Shown one piece after another: positions 39,089 through 50,660 of a stretch of 64,000 nucleotides of DNA; position 1 is the first letter of the stretch, and each line of letters opens with the position of its first letter. Source of the stretch: Oreocharis arfaki (taxonomy: Eukaryota > Chordata > Aves > Passeriformes > Paramythiidae); the NCBI GenBank assembly GCA_013398015.1, contig VZRR01006745.1, positions 1,420,836 through 1,484,835 of the forward strand, read 5' to 3'. The position numbers and the translations under genes were made by a program. The notes beneath the pieces are model-generated. The model was not told the DNA's origin. It was given only the letters and a program-made list of their open reading frames with translations, and made no database searches.

Positions 39089-39466
39089 TGTGGGAAGAGA
39101 TGGGATGGAGTTGAGCTGCCGGCTGTGGGACATGCCTGCAGAAGCACATGGCAGCACAAAGGGGCACATGGCAGCTCAGAGAGGCTTGTCTCCCTCGGAC
39201 CCTTGGCGGCAGGAGGTGTCACTCGGCAAAGCCCTGCAGAGAGGAGCCTGCCGGAAGCTGACAGGCGGGTGGACAGCGTGTGACCACCCAATGGAAGGAC
39301 ATTTAGAAAGTGCATTGCTGACATGGCAACGTGTGATAGGTCACTCAGTGAGAATTGCCATGTAAGGAAATACTGTGCCTTGAAGAAGTGTATAAAACCA
39401 TGTTGTTCCTTTAAATAAACAATTCAGATTCCCTGCCAGTCAGGGTTCATGTTTCCATCACTGACA
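39089..39466 (+). repeat. 5' LTR (378 bp)
   Basis: It begins TGTGGGAAGAGATGGGATGG and ends CATCACTGACA. It carries a TATA box TATAAAA at 39391-39397 and a polyadenylation signal AATAAA at 39414-39419, so the R and U5 parts are short. Open frames of 60-90 codons inside it recur in the 3' LTR and are not genes. Confidence 0.94.
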
Positions 39467-39468
39467 AA

Positions 39469-39489
39469 TGGTGCTCCCGTGCGAGGAAC
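39469..39489 (+). other. Retroviral primer-binding site
   Basis: It starts TGGTGCTCCCGTGCGAGG, two bases after the LTR end. The TGG start is what the CCA end of a tRNA requires. It does not fit the tRNA-Trp site used by avian leukosis-type viruses. The remaining bases partly resemble an isoleucine tRNA 3' end, but I cannot fix the primer with confidence. Confidence 0.7.
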
Positions 39490-39699
39490 TTATTATCCGC
39501 CTACCTGGCGTCCTGTCAATGAGCTCTGTGGGACTTGAAGTGCTGCTGAAAGAAGCAGGAAAGCTGGCCAGTGACCAATCCCTGCAGAGTTGCAGGTGAA
39601 GCTATGGGGAACGTAAGAGGCTGAAAAGAAGCCCAGGAGCTGAAAAGCTCGTGGCGCCAATTTACCTTTCCGCAGGACAGAGAGTAGCAGCCGAGAACG

Positions 39700-39894
39700 A
39701 TGGGGGATGGTGTATCCCAAGAACAGAACGTCGCAGAGACGTTGGAACAGATTTTGAAGAAACACGGCAGGAAAGTTGAGTCTACAGATTTGAACAGACT
39801 CTTGGTCTGGACAAAAGACTGTATTCCAACTTCAGATACTAGTATTTTTGACCGTCAGACATGGGACACATTAAGAGACGCGTTTTGGGACTGA
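39700..39894 (+). pseudogene. Gag-like N-terminal remnant of the provirus
   Basis: A 64-codon frame starting with Met-Gly about 230 bases after the primer-binding site, where a gag start is expected. It is a charged, helical stretch rich in Leu, Thr, Asp and Trp, like the matrix part of avian class II ERV Gag. It stops at a TGA at 39892-39894. Sequence to about 40250 may hold further decayed gag in shifted frames with stops. It cannot encode a complete Gag. The family assignment is from general resemblance and position only. Confidence 0.6.
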
Positions 39895-40261
39895 GTTGCA
39901 CAAGGTGATGCAGCACTGACAAAGTTTTTGTATCCGTGGAGGAGCGTGTGTGAAGGCGCTCATGGCACATGCAGCACTCAGAGATCGGGCAAAGAAAGAC
40001 GCTTGTGCCACCACAGCAGCTGTGCAGACCCGTTCTGCATGACCAGTGAACCACCCTAAGTCTGTCGAGGCTGTGGGAGGAGAACCAGAAGATGGCCCCT
40101 CGTCTTCCGACCCGTTTGACCCTGGAGGGGAGCCGTACGGTATCACAGAAGAGCTCACGCCACCCTGCGCCATGCAGCATCAGCTGGAGCCGGGTCGCGG
40201 CGAGTGGCCGGAGCTAGGGGGACCCTTCCTAGTAGCATGTTCCTTCTGTGTTTGCCCTCTA

Positions 40262-41060
40262 TGAGAGTGCAGCGGCGACAGCAGACGTGGCGCAAGGGGA
40301 GCGTGCAGGGCCGTGGGGGCGCAGTGCCGTAGTGGCGGCGGCGAGCGAGCAGCGACGGTGAGCACATGGCAGCGAGTACATGGCAGAGCCGCGCCGCGCC
40401 AACGAGCACATGGCACAGTGGGAGAGGTGCGCGGCTCTCTGCGTGTAGGCAGTGTGGAGGAGACCCAGAGAACACGACAACCCCAGCCTTGTGCGCCAGC
40501 GGAGCCCTACGAGCCGCCCCAGCGCGGCCGCTCGACCCGTGCCACTCCCACCACTCCTGCTATGGGGGAACAGGTAGCCCCTTCCTCGGGGGGCGCTGCA
40601 GCATTTGCACTGCTTTGTGTGGGGACAGCTGCCAAGCTGGGCATACCGTTCCTGCAGCTAGTCCGTGGAACTTTTCCTGTTTTCGTTATTCAGAATGTTG
40701 CCACAATCCTGGACCCTCATGCTTTTTTACCACACCACCTTGTAACACTCTGCAATGTTCTAATTGCTTTTTCTTATGGATGCTCTTGTAAGGAAAATTA
40801 GCAAAATTAGGTATTGTTAAGTCATTTTTTACTTCTGTTAAAAACTAACTTTATATTTTCATTAAGCTGTAGATTTTGACATGACTGTTTATTGGAGAAT
40901 TTTAAAGTTAGCTGTGTGATTGTAGTGTATTCTGGATCCAGATAGCGTTAATACATAAAGTCTTTATAAAGGGATTTAGTTGTAAGACGATTATTTCATG
41001 TTACTTCTATGCATTCTTTTTGACTATATTAATAAAAGTTTGCATGTAGGTATTTTAGAG
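40262..41060 (+). other. Non-retroviral-looking insert in the provirus interior
   Basis: From about 40262 to 40560 the sequence is very GC- and CpG-rich, unlike anything else in the window. It is followed by an ATG in good context (40562), an open frame to 40801, then AT-rich sequence with an AATAAA at 41031-41036. That order resembles a spliced host mRNA (5' UTR, short coding part, 3' UTR). I do not recognise the sequence. It may instead be diverged retroviral sequence. Confidence 0.4.
40562..40801 (+). CDS. Unrecognised 79-codon open frame inside the provirus
   Basis: It starts MGEQVAPSSGGAAAFALLCV with G at -3 and +4. It continues with two hydrophobic stretches (around residues 13-35 and 55-72) and ends in CSCKEN before a stop. 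The frame is open upstream as far as 40313, but that part is Arg/Pro-rich GC-driven sequence. A second overlapping frame (40366-40791) is open too, as expected by chance in GC-rich DNA. I do not recognise the product. It could be part of captured host sequence, a residue of a viral gene, or no gene at all. Confidence 0.25.
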   Translation: MGEQVAPSSGGAAAFALLCVGTAAKLGIPFLQLVRGTFPVFVIQNVATILDPHAFLPHHLVTLCNVLIAFSYGCSCKEN

Positions 41061-41688
41061 AAATCCTCTCAGTCTAGGCTTGGGGCTCTGGCCAAGGCCT
41101 AGCTGTGGCTGACTGGAAATCATACCATCAAACCCGGGTGTTTCTGCCCTAAAAGTGTAATCAAGTCACTTGGACTTCCTGATCTGATCTCATAAGAGCT
41201 GGGACTCTCTTTCAAGGCAAACTTGGAAACCTTGTCCGGAAAAGGTTCTCCCAAGTCCTCACTGTGAAATGGGACTCTCAGTGATTGCAGACTCTGGGTG
41301 ATGGTGCAAGTATTTAAGCAGTTGAAGTTACTACTTTGCTTATTTCTGCTCTGTAAATGATTGTTGAACTGTTCATAGTAAGAGAACTGCATATTATGTT
41401 ACACGTTTTCCTGAATTTGGTAGGTTGAAAGATGTTTGTGTTACAGTTGTTAAAAAAGAGGGGTGCAGAGATGGGATATACTCTCCACAAAAGCCTTATA
41501 TGTTCTTAATTTTTTTAATCTTATTCAGAATGACTTAACCCCTGTCCAATGCCATTTTGGTGAATCACAGGCTCACTTACAAAAACATCTGAGGGAACAG
41601 GTTGCATAGAGCTGGTATGGTTCAGGCAGTGGGTCAAAGATGTTCTAATGTTAGAAGTGTTTTGTTTCGTGATTCTTGTTTGTATAAA

Positions 41689-41703
41689 CAAAAAGGGGGA
41701 ATT
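41689..41703 (+). other. Polypurine tract before the 3' LTR
   Basis: AAAAAGGGGGAA lies just upstream of the 3' LTR, the position of the plus-strand primer in retroviruses. It follows sequence that resembles the usual end of an ERV env region but carries no long frame. Confidence 0.8.
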
Positions 41704-42080
41704 TGTGGGAAGAGATGGGATGGAATTGAGCTGCCGCCTGTGGGACACGCCTGCAGAAGCACATGGCAGCACAAAGGGGCACATGGCAGCTCAGAGAGGC
41801 TTGTCTCCCTCGGACCCTTGGCGGCAGGAGGTGTCACGCGGCAAAGCCCTGCAGAGAGGAGCCTGCCGGAAGCTGACAGGCGGGTGGACAGCGTGTGACC
41901 ACCCAATGGAAGGACATTTAGAAAGTGCATTGCTGACATGGCAATGTGTGATAGGTCGCTTGGTGAGAATTGCCATGTAAGGAAATACTGTGCCTTGAAG
42001 AAGTGTATAAACCACCTTGTTCCTTTTAATAAACAATTCCAATTCCCTGCCAGTCTGGGTCCACGTTTCAATCACCAACA
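41704..42080 (+). repeat. 3' LTR (377 bp)
   Basis: Same start TGTGGGAAGAGATGGGATGG as the 5' LTR; ends CAATCACCAACA. TATAAAC lies at 42006-42012 and AATAAA at 42028-42033. Most differences from the 5' LTR cluster in the last 90 bases. Confidence 0.94.
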
Positions 42081-42086
42081 AAGGGA
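42081..42086. repeat. Target site duplication, right copy (AAGGGA)
   Basis: Six bases directly after the 3' LTR, matching the left copy. Confidence 0.93.
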
Positions 42087-42371
42087 GCCTACAGGAAAGC
42101 TGGATAGGGACTCCATTGCAAGGACATGCAGTGACAGGACAATGGGGAACAGCCTTGAATTTATACCAGGAAGAAATTTCTTGTTGTGAGGGTGGTAAGG
42201 AACTAGAATAGGTTGCCCAGAGAAGCTGTGGCTGCCCTATCCCTAGAAGTGTTCAAGGACAGGTTGGGTGGGTCTCTGAGTAACCTGGTCTAGTGGAAAG
42301 TGTCCCTGCCCGGTTGGGGGGTTGAAACAAAATGATTCTTAAGGTCCCTTCCAACCCAAACCATTCTATGA
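42087..42371 (+). mobile_element. CR1 LINE, right half (split by provirus)
   Basis: It resumes with GCCTACAGGAAAGCTGGATA, passes AGGAAGAAATTTCTTGTTGT, GGTTGCCCAGAGAAGCTGTG and CCTGGTCTAGTGGAAAGTGT, and ends CAACCCAAACCATTCTATGA, the standard CR1 3' terminus. With 38600-39088 it forms one continuous CR1 once the provirus and one copy of AAGGGA are removed. Confidence 0.93.
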
Positions 42372-44989
42372 CAACAAAACCCCAAGATAAGTTTCCAGAG
42401 TTCAATAGCAATGCAGTTTTTTTCAGCACAGTTCATGACACTTAGCAACTTTCTTTTGAGTTATCGGTACCGCCTTTTACAACTACGTGTTTTCCTTTTA
42501 GAACTAATATATCTTCTATTACAATGAAATCAGACATAAATCTAAATGCAATTTCTAATCATCAAATTTATTCTGTAGAAGGAAATATCAAGGCACACTG
42601 CATATGTAAGACTGGTAAAATGTGGGTTTTTGGGATTCAAGGCACTGTTTAGCCTCTGTGGCAGAAAGCCATCATCACAATTTCTACCAAGACACCCAAG
42701 AACTCGGAAGCTGCCCCTAGTAACTTAGTGAATACTTAACGACTTTCCAAGGAAAAACAAGTGCTGAAAGGCATTTTACTATAACTGAGTCAATATCACT
42801 AGACAATCACTTTGATGAGATTCTTTATCCTTACCAGTGTTTCTGGTATTAGATTTTTGCATTTGTTTCACAGTGCTTTCTATGTTTGTTTGGTTTTTGG
42901 CATACTAAATCCTGAGATCTCATGCATGTTGTAGAACATTGCCTTTTTCTGCAATGTTTTTGATATTTGATTTTATTTTCCAATATAACCAATGTGCTGT
43001 TAAAGTGATCAGTTTTATTTTCTAAACCACTGGTGATCAGTTTTCATCAAATTACAGTGTATTGTGGAAAAACATGCTAGTGGATTTTTTTCCCAATTTG
43101 ATTTTTAGTTACCTCTTTTTTTTTTTCCATCAAGTACTGATTAGATTTTGTAAAATATCTGAGAAACTGAAATAGTTCACCAACCAAATGTATGCTCGGA
43201 TTAATCAAAGGCCCTGTTTTAGACAGAATAAGTAGGGATGTTGTAAACAAAAGTAGTAGTTTTGCTTTCTTTCTAGCTTTAGACATTTGTCCTCTTCTCA
43301 TCTTTGTGGTAAGCTTTTGTAAAGAGTTGTTCTGCTCACTGTGTGTTTTTTAATGTGTGGCTTCACTGTCTTGATGAAGTTTACATTGTTGCTTCCCTGT
43401 GTAGAGCAAAGGAGGCATACTGAGCCTGGTCGTCCCTGTATTATGGACAGTAATAGTAATATTTTAATTTGACAAAACGAGGAAATTGTGAGCACTTGCC
43501 TTGAGCGTTTAAAGACGTCTTAGACTCTTGTTTAGAGAGTAGGTTTTTTTCATGCATAGTATATATTACAAGTTTTTTGTTTGTCTCCTTGCATTGAATC
43601 TTGCTTTAAAATGTCATTTGCAGTTAGCAAGCTTTCTGAATCAGCACTGTAGAAGGTATATGAGAATATTTTCACTCAGCCTCATGCTGATGTTTTGAAG
43701 AGCTGTGATGTGCTCTTCAGGCATGAGGAAGGAAAGATAGCTGCTGGAGGGTATTATACTGTAGATGTGTAAAGACTGTCTTAATTGCCTCACATGGACC
43801 TATGCATGCGCTTGTGCTGCCACGGTAGGGACTTCTGGAATGAAGTTCCTTGGTTTCCCTCTGTACTTGATCAGAAAAAAGTTCCGCTGATGATAGCTTT
43901 GGCAATGTATGTTTTGTCATAGTCTACACTTGGGAGCTGATTCTCATGCAGTTTTAACTAACAAAGGATTTCTACACTTTCGAGAGAAGAACACTGAAAT
44001 CATGCTATTTTCTTCCTATTAACTTCTGAAACGAAATAAATCTTCCATTACTATCTCCTTATACCTTTTCCATTTCTGAAATCAATGTTGAAAACCCCCA
44101 AACCCATCATCTATTGTAGTGAATACAAGGCACTTTGAGGCTCTTCATTAGTTGCAGGTTTAGAAGGTGTAAAATCATCTCTTTCACAACTTTCCTAAGA
44201 AACAGACATTTAGTTGTAGAGGGGTTCTTTACTCCAGATGCTGTTTTCAAACTATTTCTGCTGTGGTGTTATTTTGACTGTTTAAAATACTACCTACTCT
44301 AACAATTTAGACTTTTAGTTTTAGCTTAGATTTTTTTTTTCCTTAAATTCACAGAAGATACAAAACTTCATTTGCAATTTAAATGAAGTACCTCACCTCT
44401 TTTAGGTTAAGGCATGGAAACCTCTATTCAGGTACTGCTGAGTGAAGTGCTTAGTGGGAAGAGTCTTAGCACTTTCAGGTCACTACAAAGAAACTGAGTC
44501 TATGTTATTTAAAATTCTTCTTCCTGCAAAGTTACCTTTCAGTTCTGAAAAATGTGTAAAACCCAAGGTGGTAGTAGGAGCTTAAATTCTCCAATAGTCA
44601 GTACACAGGTACAATGGGCTGCATATTCCAGTTTAAATGCTGCTTCAGCATGTTACTGTATGGGTAAAGCCTTTTATCTCTTCACCAAAAATCATTCTAT
44701 GTTGGAAGAAAGAGAATGCCTAAAACCCTCAGCATCTTCACTTGTAAATACATGACAGTGATTTAATTTATTCCAGCTATATTTGTTTAGTGGGACAAGA
44801 AGAAGACTTTGCGTTTCCTGACAGTAAAATACAGCTGAAATGTAAGTTCCTGAAGCCAGGAAGTAATCCAGTGACAGAATCTTTTAAGAGATACCTGGTA
44901 CTTACTAGATGTGATGATTACAAAAACACAAAGACACTTTTCTGTCTTAAGCGAATTATGTATTAAAAAAAAATCATATAACCGGATAA

Positions 44990-45200
44990 TGTTTAAGGTT
45001 GGAAGGAACCCCTGGAGGCCATGTAGTCCAATGCCCAGGCTCAGAGCAGTGTCAACTGCAGCAGATTGCTCAGAGCTGTGTCCTGTCAGGTTTTGCGTAA
45101 CTCCAATGACAGAGTTTTCGCAGCCCCTCACATGTCAGTGTTTGATTACCCTTAAGTCAAACAGGTTTTCCCTTAAATGGATTATCTTCTGACCACAAAG
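44990..45200 (-). mobile_element. CR1 LINE 3' fragment
   Basis: The plus strand reads GGTTGGAAGGAACCCCTGGA, GCCATGTAGTCCAATGCCCA, CAGATTGCTCAGAGCTGTGT, CCTGTCAGGTTTTGCGTAAC and CCAATGACAGAGTTTTC. This is the reverse complement of a CR1 3' end, moderately diverged. Confidence 0.85.
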
Positions 45201-48200
45201 ACATTTCAAGTATTGCTGAGAATGGTCTCACACCATTGGTCAGCTCACTCAGCACTCACAGATGCACCTGACCAAGTTCCATGGACTTACTTGTGTATAC
45301 CCAGTTTGCCTAAACGTTCCCTAGCATGATCCTCCTTTACCAAGGGTAACCCTCATTGCTTCAGACGTGCCAGCTGGCCTCAGTACCTGCGATTCCTACA
45401 GCACAGTTTTACCAGTAAAACCAAAATGCTACGAAGTATTTTCAACATAATGAGAACCCGAAGCACAGGATTTTTGCAACAAACAGTACACAGAATAGGA
45501 GAAAAGGCAGGCAAGTCAAGGCAGTTTACCTTACAAACTAACCTTTGCTACCAGTGAAAACTAATAGTAGTTACTCCTACAGTCATAGAGGTGAATAGAA
45601 TTTTTGTCATTCTAACAACTGTTAAAAAATCTAATGCAAAAAAGCCAAACAAACAAAAATGTATCAATTTATAACACTGTATATAAAAAAGTAACCAGAA
45701 TAAAGAAAATTATTATGTAGATACTTCGGATCAGAAAGGTTTCTCCATTATATAAACTCAATTTTAATGCAGACTAAAAAGGATTTTTTAGGTTTTACAA
45801 AGGAAGTATGTGAGAATTTTAAAATTATATTTCAGCTCTCCAAAACTGCCTCCAAGTTAAGAAAGGAGAGAATTCTTTTGGGTTTTTTTAAGTGTGCCTC
45901 CTGATAAAAAAGTAGGCTAATATTGCAAGGTTTTCCCCTCTTACACTGCTGTCTCAGAATTGCCAGAAGGATTTACACCAACCAGTGTTTAAACTCATCA
46001 TCTGAGAATTCTGGCACACTCCAGAACTCTCTGTTTCTCTCCCTGTCTCTGTACATGGAGACAGAGCAAAGCAAACTGTTTCATGTGCTGCAGAACCAAG
46101 GAGAACTTGTTCCATGAAGCTTCTTATTCATACCAACTTGAACTTCAGCCTTTATCGCTTACCTATCAGTTTATGGATAGCCCTTATTTATCGGGTTATA
46201 GATATACTACATAAAACACACAACATCCCATTCCTAATTCAGAGTTACATGGATGCTGGACAATGCTATAAAGTGAAGTTATGGCGGATTTTCTTATGAC
46301 ACAACATGGCTGGGAAGAACTAATTAAAGCTTATGCCACATTTGGCCAAGACAGCCTTCACGAAGCATGCCACAGCAAACCGTGCTTCTCTTTCTGACAC
46401 AGCTGACTGGCAGAAAAGCTCCAGAATCTGGTACAACCAAATTTTCTGTGTTTCTTTCTGTGAGAAATTAAGCTAAGGAACTGCACAGCACTCACAGTCT
46501 TAAGAAACTTATCTCGACAGATAGGGAAATACTACAGAAAGTGACATAGGATAGTCAGCAAGTTGAACAGACTGGCAACTCAACTCAGAGGTGGTTTATC
46601 AAATCCCTGATTCAACAGAACAGGGATCATGAAATGCTGTTGCAATTTAGTAAGTCATGAAATGAAGGTATGATAACCAGCAGCAATTTAGAATATTAAA
46701 GTAATATAATCAAAGTCTCATCTACATATACTTATTTGCAGCTTTACTTCACTAATACAATCGAATCTGCTTGTTCAAACCTGAATTTTACAGTTGTAGA
46801 AATACTGTCTAGTTTCACACAAATTTTGTAAACCTCAAGAACTGTAAGTATTTAACTTTGTGTAACTGCCAAATTCAAAAGCTTTTCTTCCAAAGCATTT
46901 TCAAATTATTTCCAATTAATCAAAAAACATAAAGAGAAGAGAGCACAATGGAATCAGTTAATACTCTGAAAGTTTTAATTCTTTTTCAACTGCAAGGGAC
47001 AGAAATTGCATACAGGTGACTGACTACAAGGGGTTCTAAAATTTCATTATATTAACACCTAGTAAAGAATAATGATACAGCCAAATATTATTATACTATT
47101 CACTCTATTTACTACATTCTTGGGATAGGGGAATTCACAATGTATTTTCTCCTCAGTTAAGGATCACTGACCTTGTTAGGTAAAGAAAGGAAGATTTATC
47201 ACCACATCCATCACCATTGTTTATAGGGCTGCAGTTCAAGGTGTAGGTTAAACTCATGTGGTCTCTGATTTTTGTACAATACAGGTTTCTCTATCATAAT
47301 CAAAACATTATTTGGCTCCAAGCATATGGACTGAAATCATGGCAAAAGCATAGGCCTTCAAATTGGGCTAGAAAGAACATGGTTGCCTTTTTTTTAAACT
47401 ATCAATTCATTTGCTACATGATTTTTGGTCTAGGAAAACTCACCTGTTGATGCTTCAATTTTTCTTCAAATTTGTACGGAAATGGGATGGCACATCTGCT
47501 AAGATACAGAAACAGAACACAAAACTACTCAGCCTCCTTCATTCCTTCCACACTGTTTTGTAAAATTTATCAAACATGGTCATTCACAAAAGCCTTCACA
47601 AACAAAGTCCCCTCTGAACATACATGAAGACAGTGCAAAACTATTTTAGAATAGAAATGAAACAGTCAATTACTTTGAAACAAAGAAATGCACTTCAGGA
47701 ACAGAAATAGTTTTGGTAGAGACTAAGTAATACAATATGCATTTAGAAAGTAAGCTTTCCAAAACAGGGTCTTAACTACGGGATTTTTTTGTGAATCACA
47801 TAGCACAACACCATTCTCTTATCTCAAAAAAAATAGCTCCCATAGCAGCATTGACTACAAATCAACACTATTTGAAATGTACTCATTTCAAAGAAAAGGA
47901 ATGTGCAGAGGAAGTGCATTTGTTTTTTAAGCGTCCACCTTCAAACGCAGCATCAAATCAGGTTCTTCCCTTCAAACACACTGCTTCTTTGGTCCTGCAT
48001 TATACTTGCAAAACCCCTCAATGGAAACAGTTCAACGCTTAAAATGTTTGTTTCATTTCCACCTTAAGATACTCAAAAATCTTAATCCTATTAGCACCAG
48101 TGGATTTACGCATGAATAGTGAGTTCCAGCTGAGCGAAGTGACGGGGACAAATTAATCTCACCTTCTAGTAGTACCAATGACTCTACATTCCCAACAGAA

Positions 48201-50281
48201 AAAAAACCTGCCACAAAAGAACAGAAATTTTAGCTAAAAATGTCAAAATTCAGTATACATTTAGAAGGCCGCCTGAATAAATTAGATATTAAGTTCCCTT
48301 TCAAAGACAGCTACAGTCTAAAACTACCAGTAATTCCATTACTCAGAGTATGGCTAAATATAGTAGTCCCATAATACAATATTCAGGTTCTTGTAACTTT
48401 TGTTATTTACAGATTTTATATTTTCACATCAGAAATTATTAATCAATTTTCACACAGTGTTTTCTCAAGAAATAAGGATTTCCCTTGATCATGAAGTCCA
48501 GGTCATTATCATTTACATCACATAATGTACTTCAAGCATTTAGTAATTTCATAAACATTTTGCCTTCATCATTCTTACTGGAAGGTAATTCCAGTAACTC
48601 ATTATTTTGCATTCTAGAGCTTTATATAAATTTCCAGACTGGAATTATCCACAGCCAGTTTATATTCCCTTTTTCTTGCATCTTCTTGGCCAGTAGCTCC
48701 TCTCTTTTCCAGATGTGACTCCTTCCAGAAAATTTAGAGCTCATTTGTGTTATCCCCTTTGCAAGCCCCTAAAGACAGGGCTGTAGAACACAAGCAGTAC
48801 TCTTGAAAAATTTAACAGCAGGAGAATCACTTAAAAAACCCCACCAAAACTCCCAAAACAAACCCCAAAACATGGTCCCAAGCTCAGAAATGGAACAAGA
48901 AAGAAAAGAGGCTTGGAAATTGCTGCATGAATAGGTCAAATATTAAGAGTACCACTTGTAAACACTCTGAGCTAGTCGGACATGAGCCAGCTGTAGCTCA
49001 GAAGTCATGTAAACAAATTAGTTCTAATTAGTTTGAATTAGTTTAGTTGCACTGTAACTTATGCTTAGAGCCCTCTGTTGCAAAAATAAGTTTTCACATA
49101 AAATAAATTTTCCCAACCTTCTTACTATCGTCTACAGTTGATACTATCTGATTATTTTCCTGAGCCCAAAAGAATCACACACCAATGCATTGCCAATGCA
49201 CATACATACTCAAATATTTCTATAAAGACATACCTTTTGTGATAGATAAAAAAACTGCATCTGCTTTTTAATAGTCTAATTTTACTGATGACGAAGTATT
49301 TTGTAATAATATTAAATATACATAGATCTTCTGCTTCCTCTGACATATCATGCTGAAAAGCTGCCTGTTTACAGCATAAGTAAGTAAGTACTAGTACTGA
49401 ACCTTTAAATGTATCAACATTTTGCACTTGAATTTTATCCTACCTCTACTTCTGCAGCTCTCAAGGTCATCAAATGCTTCCTGACAGGTATTCCCAACCT
49501 TCCATATGCTGACGATAGATAGCAACTTTATATCCACAAGCGATAACTTCTTTTTTTATTCATGGCTTTTTAACAAGTGGCTATTTTATAAAGGTTGTGG
49601 ATTCTTCTTTCAGAACTCTTCTTCCCTAATAACTATCTTTTAATGTCTAACACTGCTTTACATTACAGTGCATTCCTTCTTGCACTAACCTACAAAATTA
49701 GATTCTCAACCAGCATACAACTTCTCAGTAGCTAAAATAAAGTATGTTCTTTAGAAAATATTAAATTATATTCTTTAAATATCACTACTGTGAAAGAACA
49801 TGGAGTTGAAGATATAACAATAGTCTCCATCTATAAAAATGTTACTTCCATACGAATTGGAAATAAAGAATAAAAATATTAGGAAGAAACTGAGCTTCTA
49901 ATTATAATTGCTTTGAGTAACACTCAGCAGGAAACACCTCTAGGTAAATTACTTCAGTACAATGATTCCCACTCTTTCTTTCATCATTTAAACATAGAAT
50001 TTCAAAAACTGGATATGCAATTACAGTAAATCAGAGCTGAAAATTTGAAATTCCATTTTAAAAGCTACCTTTTAGATTAACATCTTAATCTAACGGAAAT
50101 ATCTAACTCCATCAAATCCATGAGAAGTACCATATAACTCGTCTTAGACAGGAGAGTAGTCTCCAAATGTTGTGCTTAAATGAAACTTTGTATTCACACT
50201 TGGATTATCTTGAATACATCATCCAAGTAATAGACAATGACTCTAAACAGAAGCTGGCACAAAATCAGCCTATTTACTGTT

Positions 50282-50660
50282 AGAGGGACATCTGGACCAA
50301 CCCTTTGCTCAAAGGAAGAGCAATCGCAAAGTTATGTCAGGTTACTAAGGACCATCCCAGTCAAAATCTGAATTCTTTCAAGAATGGAGACTCACTGTGA
50401 ATTTTTCCCAGTTAAACCCAGTCAGCATTTCCCTTATTGCTATGGCAGCTGTTGCTTCTTTTGTTTTGCACCACAGAGGAGTCTGCCTTGCCTTCTACAT
50501 AAGTGGTCATGATCGGCCAGTTAAGACAGCATTTCAACCCCTCTCTTAGCTTTCTCACCACCACAGCAACCAAACCTCACATTCTCCTTCTAAATGTCAT
50601 GCTTTAGCCCCCTAGCCATCTCAGTAGCCCTCCATCACACTTGCTCCACTTTGTCATCTT
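50282..50660 (-). mobile_element. Old CR1 LINE fragment
   Basis: The plus strand follows a reversed CR1 end: GAGGGACATCTGGACCAACC, CTTTGCTCAAAGGAAGAGC, AAGAATGGAGACTCAC, then CACCACAGAGGAGTCTGCC and CAGTAGCCCTCCATCACACT. It is heavily diverged, with approximate limits. Confidence 0.75.

Larger units (their letters stand above)
39089..42080 (+). mobile_element. Non-autonomous endogenous retrovirus (class II-like), complete with two LTRs
   Basis: A 2,992-bp element inserted in a CR1. Both LTRs begin TG and end CA. The flanks carry the 6-bp duplication AAGGGA (39083-39088 and 42081-42086), a length typical of class II (ERVK, betaretrovirus-like) elements. The primer-binding site begins two bases after the 5' LTR. 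A purine run AAAAAGGGGGA lies just before the 3' LTR. About 2.24 kb separates the LTRs, far too little for gag, pro, pol and env. Only a short gag-like start is legible. It lies antisense to NIPBL. The LTRs differ at roughly 20 of about 378 positions by eye (about 5%), so the insertion is not recent. Confidence 0.93.

Noticed and set aside
39073..39365. Open frames of 83-91 codons, repeated at 41634-41980
   Set aside because: They are inside the two LTRs and recur only because the LTRs are copies of each other.
40262..40560. CpG island as NIPBL promoter or exon 1
   Set aside because: It lies between the provirus LTRs, so it arrived with the element.
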